A stretch of DNA of 64,000 bases from Paenibacillus_D sp047238105 (GTDB lineage Bacteria; Bacillota; Bacilli; Paenibacillales; Paenibacillaceae): positions 4,526,001 through 4,590,000 of the forward strand of contig NZ_JBDFMD010000001.1 in the NCBI RefSeq assembly GCF_047238105.1, read 5' to 3'. The position numbers and the translations under genes are program-made. Of the stretch, positions 42,363 to 50,420 are shown in pieces. Numbering within the stretch: position 1 is the stretch's first letter; each line of letters begins with the position of its first letter. The notes below the pieces were generated by a model, which saw nothing but the letters and a program-made list of their open reading frames with translations, searched no databases and had not been told where the DNA came from.

Positions 42363-43037
42363 TTAAAGCCAGTCGTTTGTTAGCGAGGGTGTCAAGGTAT
42401 AGCGACAGATCCTTGTATCTTTCCCCCCAATAATATCAGGCCGAAGTTGGCCTCTGTCACACAAAGACTTTAATATTCGCACAGCTTTGCGATGGCCGAT
42501 ACCGGTTTCCTTTACTACATCGATTGGGCGCACTGGTTTAGTGCCCCGGGCAGCCAATCGCAGGATCTCCCGCTCTATCAGCGTGTACTGCTCGGTCTTC
42601 TCTGTGAGTACCATCAACTGCGCCAACAGCGCCTTGAAGAAGCCGCGGATCACTTCAGGGTTAGCTTCCAGTTCGTCGTAGGGGACGACGATGACGCGGT
42701 AGCCGAGAACCTGGAGGTAAATCTCCCGATTAAGCTCCCGTCGGTACCGGATCCGGTCCGTGTTCTGGACGTGGGGGCCGAACCCCTTAATCTCAATCAC
42801 CAGCTTCAGCTTCCCGCAGATCCACACAAGGTCCAGAAAATAGGGGCTGCCCCGCCAATCCAGCACTTCATACTCTGGATGCAAATTGTCGAAGTTACCC
42901 ACCAGCTCATACCAAATCTGCTTCGCAAACAATCGTTCTCCGTGTCCATGCCCGCGTTCCAACCGACTGCGCCGCTCTCCTGTACACATGCGTTTATGCA
43001 TCTCCAGCCACGCTTTGTGCGCTTCCTCAAATCCCAT
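42363..43037 (-). CDS. PD-(D/E)XK nuclease-like protein with winged helix
   Basis: This 224-residue protein combines an N-terminal part resembling DUF559/Vsr-type nuclease folds with a C-terminal winged helix (RPIDVVKETGIGHRKAVRILKSLCDRGQL). In the N-terminal part, YFLDLVW and VIEIKGF give D...E-x-K, and RYRRELNREIYLQVLGYRVIVVPYDEL follows. The start at 43037 has GGGAGG. Family members in Paenibacillus are uncharacterised. It lies directly beside the 51-bp repeat array and behind a leader terminator. Nuclease activity and any link to the repeats are inference. Confidence 0.65.
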   Translation of the reverse strand: MGFEEAHKAWLEMHKRMCTGERRSRLERGHGHGERLFAKQIWYELVGNFDNLHPEYEVLDWRGSPYFLDLVWICGKLKLVIEIKGFGPHVQNTDRIRYRRELNREIYLQVLGYRVIVVPYDELEANPEVIRGFFKALLAQLMVLTEKTEQYTLIEREILRLAARGTKPVRPIDVVKETGIGHRKAVRILKSLCDRGQLRPDIIGGKDTRICRYTLTPSLTNDWL

Positions 43038-43056
43038 CTGTAAGCCTCCCAAACGA

Positions 43057-43096
43057 CAAAAAACGCCCCAATCCCCCTTGAAGGAGGACGGGGCGT
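43057..43096 (-). terminator. Intrinsic terminator in the leader of the nuclease-like gene
   Basis: On the minus strand, ACGCCCC..CC.CCTT pairs with AAGG.GG..GGGGCGT and is followed by TTTTTTG. It lies between the promoter (43149-43121) and the ribosome site (about 43048), so transcription must pass it to express the gene. Confidence 0.75.
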
Positions 43097-43120
43097 GCTT
43101 CGCCGCGCAATATTTCTTTC

Positions 43121-43149
43121 ATTATAGTACGACCATCCAATCCTGACAA
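43121..43149 (-). promoter_or_regulatory. Strong promoter of the nuclease-like gene
   Basis: On the minus strand, TTGTCA (43149-43144), 17 bases and TATAAT (43126-43121). The start would be near 43114, leaving a leader of about 77 bases that contains the terminator. Confidence 0.75.
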
Positions 43150-43232
43150 CCAAAAACTTCACTCCCTTCTCTCCGCCAAACGTAGCAATCTGACCATATG
43201 TAACACAATGTTAACAAAACACAGGGGTGCGA

Positions 43233-43275
43233 TGTGACGGCAATCACTGAGCATGGAGGCAGTGCCCCTTACAAT
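43233..43275 (+). promoter_or_regulatory. Fnr box and promoter of the ba3 oxidase operon
   Basis: TGTGA-CGGCAA-TCACT (43233-43248) is followed by the -10 TACAAT at 43270-43275. The distance from box to -10 is the same 37 bases as at the mobA promoter, again placing the box centre near -41.5. Confidence 0.75.
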
Positions 43276-43309
43276 GAGAGAGAACGCAAAGAGATAGGGA
43301 GGGCACACA

Positions 43310-43447
43310 ATGACTAAACCGCTCGGAAAGGAAAGCAAGGACAAGGAGCCGATCTTAAAAGGAACATTCGCCGCGGTCCTGCTTCTCGCAGCATTTATCG
43401 TCGTGACTTGGCTTGGCGTGTTCGTGTTATTCATATCGAGGGGGTAG
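43310..43447 (+). CDS. Cytochrome c oxidase subunit IIa (ba3-type)
   Basis: This 45-residue, single-helix protein (GTFAAVLLLAAFIVVTWLGVFVLF) has a charged N-terminus and lies directly before subunit II. It matches the tiny subunit IIa of ba3-type oxidases, which supplies the second helix lacking in their short subunit II. AGGGAGGG precedes the ATG. The next gene starts five bases after its stop. Confidence 0.85.
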   Translation: MTKPLGKESKDKEPILKGTFAAVLLLAAFIVVTWLGVFVLFISRG

Positions 43448-43451
43448 AGAG

Positions 43452-43943
43452 ATGCATATTCATCGGTTAGAAAAAATCTGGATCGTCGTCGGCATTACGA
43501 TGCTGGGCGTCTTCCTGGTCGTGGTCGGGATCGGCGCATTTGCGATGGGCATGCAGCCCCCGGGCTCGCATCACGAACAGCATGGCGGCCATACCGGCGC
43601 GATCGACCCGGACAAGTTGGATGAGACGCCGCCCTTTGACAATCCGCGGCTGGTACAGATCGGCGACAACGAATACAACGCCTATATGGTAGGCTATGCC
43701 TTCGGTTACTCTCCGGACAAGATGGAGATTCCGGTGGGGGCGACCGTTCATTTCCAGATTACGAGCAGCGATGTTGTCCACGGCTTCCAGATCCCGGGCA
43801 CCAATGTGAACATGATGGTTGTGCCGGGCGAGGTCAACTACCTGAGCCACACCTTCACGGAACCGGGCGAGTACCTGATCCTGTGCAACGAGTACTGCGG
43901 CATCGGGCATGAATACATGGCGACGACGATCATCGTGTCATAA
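43452..43943 (+). CDS. cbaB: Cytochrome c oxidase subunit II (ba3-type)
   Basis: This 163-residue subunit has one N-terminal TM helix and an extracellular cupredoxin domain. The CuA ligands are visible: H110 (VVHGF), C145, C149, H153 and M156 (CNEYCGIGHEYM). Its short length and single helix are typical of B-family (ba3) oxidases. It accepts electrons from cytochrome c. The ATG follows GAGGGGG, partly inside the end of the subunit IIa gene. Confidence 0.93.
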   Translation: MHIHRLEKIWIVVGITMLGVFLVVVGIGAFAMGMQPPGSHHEQHGGHTGAIDPDKLDETPPFDNPRLVQIGDNEYNAYMVGYAFGYSPDKMEIPVGATVHFQITSSDVVHGFQIPGTNVNMMVVPGEVNYLSHTFTEPGEYLILCNEYCGIGHEYMATTIIVS

Positions 43944-43960
43944 GAAGGGACGACATAACC

Positions 43961-45739
43961 ATGATAGATCCAAGACAAAAGGTACCGCACCAATCGGCGG
44001 CCGCCTCGGTTAGTGCTCCGCAGGAAGTCGGACCGTTCAACAAGGGCCAAGACGGCTCTGGAGCGGCCGCTCAGCCCGGAGTCTCACCCAAGCAAGGTTT
44101 TCACATGCCTTATCCGCGGCAGGATGCCGCGATCGTACTGTGCCATATTATCTTCGCCTTCGTCGCATTGCTGCTGGGCGGGGTAGCGGGTCTGCTGCAG
44201 GGGTTGGTGCGCGGCGGCATGGTGACGCTTCCTGCCGGGATCGGCTATTACCAGTTGCTGACGGCGCACGGCGTGCTGATGGCGCTCGTATTTACGACGT
44301 TCTTCATCATCGGCTTCCTGTACTCGGGACTGGCCAACACACTGGGAGGCAAGCTGCTGCCGGCGACCCGCCGGTTCGCATGGCTCGGCTTCGTGCTGAT
44401 GGCTGCCGGCACCGTCCTCGGCACGATCATGATCCTGCTGAACAAAGCAACCGTGCTCTACACCTTCTACGCGCCGATGCAGGCATCGGTATTGTTCTAT
44501 ATCGCCTTGGTCCTGCTGGTCGTCGGCAGCTGGAGCGGCGGCTTCGGCATGATCTATCAGTACCGCTACTGGCGGCGCAAGCACAAGGGGCAGATGTCAC
44601 CGCTCTTTGCCTTTATGGCGATCGTCACGATGCTGATGTGGCTGATCGCCACCATCGGCGTCGCTGCTACGGTCATCCTGCAGTTTATCCCCTGGTCGCT
44701 CGGCTGGGTCGATACGATCAACGTCATGATCAGCCGGACGCTGTTCTGGTATTTCGGCCATCCGCTCGTCTACTTCTGGCTGCTGCCGGCGTACATCTGC
44801 TGGTATGTCATCATTCCCAAGATTATCGGGGGCAAAATATTCAGCGACGCGCTGGCGCGCCTCTCGTTCATCCTGCTGCTGCTGTTCTCGATTCCGGTCG
44901 GATTCCATCATCAGCTCATGGAGCCCGGCATCTCGCCGCTCTGGAAATACATCCAGGTCGTCTTGACCTTCATGGTTGTTATCCCGTCGCTGATGACGGC
45001 GTTCTCGCTGTTCGCCACCTTTGAGATCAGCGGCCGCGAGAAGGGCGCCAAAGGACTGTTCGGCTGGTTGAAGGTCCTGCCGTGGAAGGACGTGCGTTTC
45101 TTCGCCCCGTTCATGGGCATGCTGATCTTCATCCCGGCCGGCGCCGGCGGCATCATCAATGCCAGCAACCAGATGAATGCCGCCGTGCATAATACGCTGT
45201 GGGTGACGGGGCATTTTCACTTGACTGTGGCAACCAGCGTCGCGTTGACGTTCTTTGGCATTACCTATTGGCTGATCCCCGTCATCACCAACCGGGTACT
45301 GACGCCGGCGATGAACCGGCTGGGCATCATCCAGACCGTCATCTGGCTGATCGGCATGTTCTTTATGTCCGGCTCCATGCATACGGTCGGCTTGTTCGGT
45401 TCCCCGCGTCGCACAGCTTACACAACCTACAACGATCACCCGGACGCCGTGCTGTGGATGCCATATCATGTGGCGATGGCGATCGGCGGCACGATCCTGT
45501 TCGTGGCGGTCATCCTGATGGTCTACAATATCTTCGCGATGATGCGGATGCCCAAAGGCAATACGCCGTATCCGATCGGCGAGGTCGCAGACGAGGCCGA
45601 ACCGACGCCGAAGCTGCTGGAGAAATGGTGGATCTGGATCGTCCTGCTTGTGGCGCTGATCCTGTTCGCTTATACGATCCCGGTGCTTGAGATGCTCGGT
45701 CAGTCCGGACCGGGTTCACCGCCTTGGGTGACGTGGTAG
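43961..45739 (+). CDS. cbaA: Cytochrome c oxidase subunit I (ba3-type)
   Basis: This 592-residue, multi-helix subunit is of the B-type haem-copper oxidase family. The CuB ligand and Tyr occur in YFGHPLVYFWLLPAY (H267, Y271), a second His pair in GFHHQLMEPG, and the haem ligands H418 and H420 in TGHFHLT. B-type enzymes have high oxygen affinity and one proton channel. Its Fnr-type promoter fits use under low oxygen. It is the last gene of a three-gene operon. Confidence 0.95.
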   Translation: MIDPRQKVPHQSAAASVSAPQEVGPFNKGQDGSGAAAQPGVSPKQGFHMPYPRQDAAIVLCHIIFAFVALLLGGVAGLLQGLVRGGMVTLPAGIGYYQLLTAHGVLMALVFTTFFIIGFLYSGLANTLGGKLLPATRRFAWLGFVLMAAGTVLGTIMILLNKATVLYTFYAPMQASVLFYIALVLLVVGSWSGGFGMIYQYRYWRRKHKGQMSPLFAFMAIVTMLMWLIATIGVAATVILQFIPWSLGWVDTINVMISRTLFWYFGHPLVYFWLLPAYICWYVIIPKIIGGKIFSDALARLSFILLLLFSIPVGFHHQLMEPGISPLWKYIQVVLTFMVVIPSLMTAFSLFATFEISGREKGAKGLFGWLKVLPWKDVRFFAPFMGMLIFIPAGAGGIINASNQMNAAVHNTLWVTGHFHLTVATSVALTFFGITYWLIPVITNRVLTPAMNRLGIIQTVIWLIGMFFMSGSMHTVGLFGSPRRTAYTTYNDHPDAVLWMPYHVAMAIGGTILFVAVILMVYNIFAMMRMPKGNTPYPIGEVADEAEPTPKLLEKWWIWIVLLVALILFAYTIPVLEMLGQSGPGSPPWVTW

Positions 45740-45768
45740 ACCGGTAGGGGGCTTCTGCACATAAAACT

Positions 45769-45803
45769 AAGGGAACTGCTCCATACCGGGGCAGTTCCCT
45801 TTG
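45769..45803 (+). terminator. Intrinsic terminator after the oxidase operon
   Basis: AAGGGAACTGC pairs with GCAGTTCCCTT, with an inner CC/GG pair and a short loop. It lies 30 bases after the stop. Confidence 0.85.
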
Positions 45804-45835
45804 CTGTGCCTAGCAATTCGCGGACGATTCAATCC

Positions 45836-45864
45836 TTGACAACGACCATGACTTGGTGCAATAT
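45836..45864 (+). promoter_or_regulatory. Promoter of the membrane AraC regulator
   Basis: TTGACA (45836-45841), 17 bases and CAATAT (45859-45864). The expected start near 45871 leaves a leader of about 70 bases. Confidence 0.6.
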
Positions 45865-45938
45865 CACGTATATAAATGCGAGCGCAGAGGAGCAGATGAA
45901 GCAACCAAAACTTATCTAACGAGATGATAGGTGGGATC

Positions 45939-48254
45939 GTGACGCATATGAGGAAGCATAATGGCGAACACAAGGGCGCGATTTATTGGAAGAATCTTGG
46001 GCTTGTCTTGCTGATTACCTGTATTCCAATTGCTTTCATCGGGGTCATTATTTACTACGTCGGCACCGACCGGATTGAGACCGAAGTAACCAAAGCGCAT
46101 CAGCATCAGCTGGATGCTTCGATTCAGCAGATGAACGACTACCTGGCTAATCTTGAACAAGCGGTAGTCCGGCTCGCTTTTGACCGGGGAATGGATGAGA
46201 CGGTACGACAGCTGGATTTTGTCCAGGAATTCCAGACCACCAACGAAATCATGAAATCGTTTACAATGATGAAGCAGTCCAATTCGCTGATCAGCAATGT
46301 CTATCTGTATCTTGCGGGCAGCGACAAGATTATCGGAGACGAGGGGTTTCAGACGATCCGGACGGAAGATGACCGGAGTATGCTGAATGCGCTGCTGCAA
46401 CAGGAGCGTACGATCTATTGGAACTACGAGCTGCCCAAGCTCAGTCAGCCGGAGTCCGTCAACAAGGCGATCGTCATCAAGCTCCCGGGAGGTCAAGTCT
46501 ACGGGACGTATGGGGTGGCTGTCATCTACCTGGACCAGGCGAGATTGAATGCGATGGTCCAGCAGCAGGCGTCAGGCCAGGGCGTCTCGTTCCTCATGAA
46601 TGAACACGGGGACTATCTGACGACACCGCCGGGCGGGGAACAGCTGTCCCAAGCAGGGTTGGAGGATACCCTTAGAGGCCGGATCATGGAAGAAGTGGCC
46701 CAGGAGGAGCAGTTCAAACTTGATTGGCAGAGCAGCAGCTATAATGTAGCTTACAGTAAGATTAACAAACTAGGCGGCCAGTGGACTTTTGTGTCGGCGA
46801 CGCCGATCTCTCAGATCGTGGCCCCGGTTACCTCGCTCTCGACGATGATCCTCTGGATCAGCATGCTTGGTTTGACTATGGGACTGATGCTCTCCTGGTT
46901 TGCCTCTCACAAAATCTATGATCCTGTACGGCGGCTAAAGCTGCTGTTCGGCCCAAGCCGAACAAGCAAGTCTAGCGATGAGATTACCGCCATCGAGCAG
47001 CAGTGGAAGCTGCAGCTGCAGACACAGGAGGATCTGGAGGGACGGCTCCGCCAGTCGATTCCGGTGATGCGGGAGAGCTTCTTGCTGCAGTTCCTGCAAG
47101 GCCATCTATACAATCATACGGAGCAGGAGCTGATCCAAAAGCTCAAGCAGTTGGATTGGGACGTAGAGGGCAAACGGTTTGCCATGATCATCGCGCAGCT
47201 TCACGGCATCTCCAGCCTGGGGGAGCCGTTCTCGGAGCGGGACGCCCAGTTGATCACCTTTGCTGCATCGAATATTATTACCGAGCTCTGTAGTAAGGAG
47301 TGGAGCATGTTTCAGGTGATGAACTTCCAAGATCTCTCCCTGGGCGTATTTCTCGTGCTGGAGAGGGAAGGACCCGATGAAGCTAATGCATTTAAACTGA
47401 CGAAGCTGGCGCATGATTATGTGGCCACGGTTAATCATACGCTGCGGCTGAAGGTAACCCTTGTGAACAGCAAGCTGTCGGACAAGCTAGCAGAGATGCC
47501 CAAGCATATGGAGCAATCGAGAAAGGCGCTGCGCTTCCGCGATCTTCATGCATCCAACCAAATGCTGGACATGAACCGGTTATCGCTCCGGCAACCCGGG
47601 CAGGCGGCCTATCCGTCAGAGCGGGAAAGAGAGATCGTCCACGCGGTCAGCATGGGACTGGAAGATGAAGCGATCCGTCTCATCGGATTATTCATGGTTG
47701 AGCTTCAGAGTCACGCCAACGCGGAACTGATGTTTCACCAGGGAATGATGAAGCTGCTGGGGGCTATCCACGAAGCGATGATCAAGCAGGAAGTCAATCT
47801 GGTCGACATCTATGGCGGTGTCCACCTGTACGAGCAATTGATGCAGCTATCTGAGCCTGAGCAGATCGCCGAGTGGTTCCGCTTCCGATTGATCCGGCCG
47901 TTTGTCCGAACGTTGTCCATCGCTTACGATCCCAATCTGAAGCAAATGGTAGATGAGCTAATGAACCGGATGGAGGCGGATGTCCTGAGGGATGTATCTC
48001 TGGAAGCCTATGCGGATCAATTTGACATCAGCCCCTCCAAGCTGAGTAAAGCCTTTAAGCAATTCCACGGCGTTAATTTCATTGATGCTATGGTGCGGCT
48101 ACGTCTCGAAAAGTGCAAAGAGCTGCTGGTGACTACGGATATGAAAATCAATGACATTGCCCAGCTCCTGCATTACCAGCCGTCGTACTTGATCCGCCTG
48201 TTCAAAAAAAGCGAGGGCATGACGCCCAGACAGTATCGTGAAAAACATGCTTAG
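45939..48254 (+). CDS. Membrane-bound AraC family regulator
   Basis: This roughly 771-residue protein has TM1 near residues 20-40, an extracellular sensor of about 250 residues and TM2 at about 290-315. A long cytoplasmic region ends in an AraC HTH (SLEAYADQFDISPSKLSKAFKQFHG, then INDIAQLLHYQPSYLIRLFKKSEGMTPRQYR). This layout is common in Paenibacillus next to LplABC/YtcP-type importers, whose genes follow here. GTG 45939 is chosen because of AGGTGGG; ATG 45924 and 45948 are alternatives. It probably senses an extracellular sugar and activates the downstream operon. Confidence 0.88.
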   Translation: MTHMRKHNGEHKGAIYWKNLGLVLLITCIPIAFIGVIIYYVGTDRIETEVTKAHQHQLDASIQQMNDYLANLEQAVVRLAFDRGMDETVRQLDFVQEFQTTNEIMKSFTMMKQSNSLISNVYLYLAGSDKIIGDEGFQTIRTEDDRSMLNALLQQERTIYWNYELPKLSQPESVNKAIVIKLPGGQVYGTYGVAVIYLDQARLNAMVQQQASGQGVSFLMNEHGDYLTTPPGGEQLSQAGLEDTLRGRIMEEVAQEEQFKLDWQSSSYNVAYSKINKLGGQWTFVSATPISQIVAPVTSLSTMILWISMLGLTMGLMLSWFASHKIYDPVRRLKLLFGPSRTSKSSDEITAIEQQWKLQLQTQEDLEGRLRQSIPVMRESFLLQFLQGHLYNHTEQELIQKLKQLDWDVEGKRFAMIIAQLHGISSLGEPFSERDAQLITFAASNIITELCSKEWSMFQVMNFQDLSLGVFLVLEREGPDEANAFKLTKLAHDYVATVNHTLRLKVTLVNSKLSDKLAEMPKHMEQSRKALRFRDLHASNQMLDMNRLSLRQPGQAAYPSEREREIVHAVSMGLEDEAIRLIGLFMVELQSHANAELMFHQGMMKLLGAIHEAMIKQEVNLVDIYGGVHLYEQLMQLSEPEQIAEWFRFRLIRPFVRTLSIAYDPNLKQMVDELMNRMEADVLRDVSLEAYADQFDISPSKLSKAFKQFHGVNFIDAMVRLRLEKCKELLVTTDMKINDIAQLLHYQPSYLIRLFKKSEGMTPRQYREKHA

Positions 48255-48371
48255 CTCCAGCACAAAGCGGTCCATCCTGCGCCTTGCTCTCCAAGGCTCT
48301 TCTACCTGCAGGGAGGGCCGTTTTGTTATGGGGCAAAAAAAGACGATCCCCGGAAATTGGCTAACGCCATA

Positions 48372-48392
48372 GCAATAATTTGTTATTATTGC
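48372..48392. promoter_or_regulatory. Inverted repeat upstream of the second importer
   Basis: GCAATAAT-TTGTT-ATTATTGC is a perfect 8-bp inverted repeat 68 bases before the permease start. It could be an operator for the upstream AraC protein or part of the promoter. No T-run follows. Confidence 0.4.
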
Positions 48393-48459
48393 GGGCTGCA
48401 GCCGTGTGTTTTACGTTGAAATGGCAAGCCCATTACAACATTGATGGAGGAGAGGATGC

Positions 48460-49416
48460 ATGGCTATTCCAGAATCGAAGATGAAGCGGAGATCACTATC
48501 GCTCCCAAAGAAGACCTCATTGCAAGCCGAGCTTTTGCGAGACAAGTATTTGTATCTGTTAGTTTTTCCAGGGCTGGTGTATTTTCTTGTCTTCAAGTAT
48601 TACCCGATGTGGGGACTAATCATCGCATTTCAAGATTATTCACCCTATATGGGGGTGTTCCAAAGCGCATGGGTGGGATTGGAGAACTTCATACGTTTTT
48701 TTGAACATCCCGATTTCCTGCTGCTGTTTCGCAATACGATGATGATCAGCCTGCTCAGTCTGGTGTTTTTCTTTCCTTTGCCGATTCTTTTGTCCCTTTG
48801 TATGAATGAAGTTCAGAACCGGTATTTCAAGCGTGTCATTCAATCAGTTGTGTACCTGCCTCACTTTTTGTCATGGGTCATCATAGCGGGGATTACCTTC
48901 CTGCTGCTCTCGCAAAGCAATGGTATCGTCAACATGCTGCTTCAATACGGTGGCTTCGCCAAGATCGACTTCCTTACCAATCCCCAATACTTCTGGGGCA
49001 TCCTGACCGGACAAAATATATGGAAGGATACGGGGTGGGGGACGATCATCTTCCTGGCCGCCATGACGAGTATCGATCCACAGCTCTATGAAGCGGCCCG
49101 GATCGACGGCGCCAGCCGCATCCGCCAGATCTGGCATATTACGCTGCCGGGCATTCGCAACGTTATCGTGATTCTGCTCATCCTGCGTCTGGGACATATT
49201 ATGGATGTCGGCTTTGAGCAAGTCTTCCTGATGAGCAATGGTGCGGTAGCCCACGTCGCGGACGTGTTTGAAACGTATGTGTACCGCAATGGCATCCAGC
49301 AGGGACAGTTCAGCTATACGACGGCGGTGGGGTTATTCAAATCGGTTATCGGCCTCGTCCTGGTCATCGGTGCCAATTGGCTGGCCAAACGTTTCGGCGA
49401 AGAAGGCGTGTATTAG
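48460..49416 (+). CDS. ABC importer permease (LplB/YtcP class)
   Basis: This 318-residue, six-TM permease of the LplB type has YLLVFPGLVYFLVFKYYPMWGLIIAF near the N-terminus and EAA loop YEAARIDGASRIRQIWHITLPGIR at about 208-231. Such permeases import oligosaccharides, often derived from pectin or hemicellulose. GGAGGAGAGG lies upstream of the ATG. It is first in a four-gene operon in which, unusually, the binding protein comes last. Confidence 0.92.
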   Translation: MAIPESKMKRRSLSLPKKTSLQAELLRDKYLYLLVFPGLVYFLVFKYYPMWGLIIAFQDYSPYMGVFQSAWVGLENFIRFFEHPDFLLLFRNTMMISLLSLVFFFPLPILLSLCMNEVQNRYFKRVIQSVVYLPHFLSWVIIAGITFLLLSQSNGIVNMLLQYGGFAKIDFLTNPQYFWGILTGQNIWKDTGWGTIIFLAAMTSIDPQLYEAARIDGASRIRQIWHITLPGIRNVIVILLILRLGHIMDVGFEQVFLMSNGAVAHVADVFETYVYRNGIQQGQFSYTTAVGLFKSVIGLVLVIGANWLAKRFGEEGVY

Positions 49417-49470
49417 TCAGCGGTTCGATGGCAGAGCAACGGACTGCATACTTAGGAAGGAGGGAAGTCG

Positions 49471-50352
49471 ATGAGAGAAAGCTATGGCGACCGCCTATTC
49501 GGACTGGCGAATGCGGCACTCCTCGTCGTCGTTGGTCTCGTGACGTTGTTTCCCTTGTATTATGTATTTGTCGTATCGTTCACGGAGCCGAGTGAATATA
49601 TCCGGAAGAACGGCTTCGTCCTGTTTCCGAGTCAGTGGAGCATGGGCGCTTACGAATATCTGATGTCTACGTCGGCATTTATCCGTGCCACCGGGGTGAG
49701 CGCATTTCTGGCGACGGTGGGGACGATATTAAGCCTTATTGTAACGTCGGCATTCTCGTTCGGACTCTCCAGGAAAAGGCTGCGCGGGCGAAAGCCGATG
49801 CTGATGCTCGTGCTGTTCTCCATCCTGTTCAGCCCAGGGATCATCCCGGTCTATCTGCTTGTCCGAGATCTCGGCTTAATCAACAGCATCTGGTCCTTGA
49901 TCATTCCGGTAGTAACTAGCGGATGGTACGTCATTTTGATGAAAAGTTTTTTTGACAGCATTCCGGCTGAGCTGGAGGAAGCGGCCATGATCGACGGGTG
50001 CAATGATCTCGGCATCTTTTTCCGCATCATCCTGCCGCTCTCCGCAGCTTCATTAGCCGCTTTTGGTTTGTTTTATGCTGTAGGCTATTGGAATACCTTT
50101 TTTAGCGCGGTGCTCTATATCAACGATTTTGCCAAGGTACCGCTGCAAATCGTGCTCCGCAATATGTTGATTGATTCGGATACGTCAGTGGGCGGAGCAA
50201 CTGCGGTGGAGATGGCTTCGGACAGACAGCTGCCGACGCAGACGATCAAGATGGCGGCCGTGGTCATCTCAACATTGCCGATTCTTCTGGTGTATCCGTT
50301 TCTGCAGAAGCATTTTACGAAAGGCGTTATGCTCGGCTCTGTCAAAGGGTAG
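49471..50352 (+). CDS. ABC importer permease (LplC/YtcP class)
   Basis: This 293-residue, six-TM permease has EAA loop LEEAAMIDGCNDLGIFFRIILPLS at about 169-192 and the usual C-terminal FLQKHFTKGVMLGSVKG. GGAAGGAGGGAAG precedes the ATG. It partners the LplB-type permease. No ATPase is encoded nearby, so a shared MsmX-type ATPase is presumed. Confidence 0.92.
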   Translation: MRESYGDRLFGLANAALLVVVGLVTLFPLYYVFVVSFTEPSEYIRKNGFVLFPSQWSMGAYEYLMSTSAFIRATGVSAFLATVGTILSLIVTSAFSFGLSRKRLRGRKPMLMLVLFSILFSPGIIPVYLLVRDLGLINSIWSLIIPVVTSGWYVILMKSFFDSIPAELEEAAMIDGCNDLGIFFRIILPLSAASLAAFGLFYAVGYWNTFFSAVLYINDFAKVPLQIVLRNMLIDSDTSVGGATAVEMASDRQLPTQTIKMAAVVISTLPILLVYPFLQKHFTKGVMLGSVKG

Positions 50353-50420
50353 CCGTGGGTATGACCGGCATCCGGCAAGCCGCGAAACTATATTATTGAC
50401 AGCGAGAGGAGAAGGGAAGC

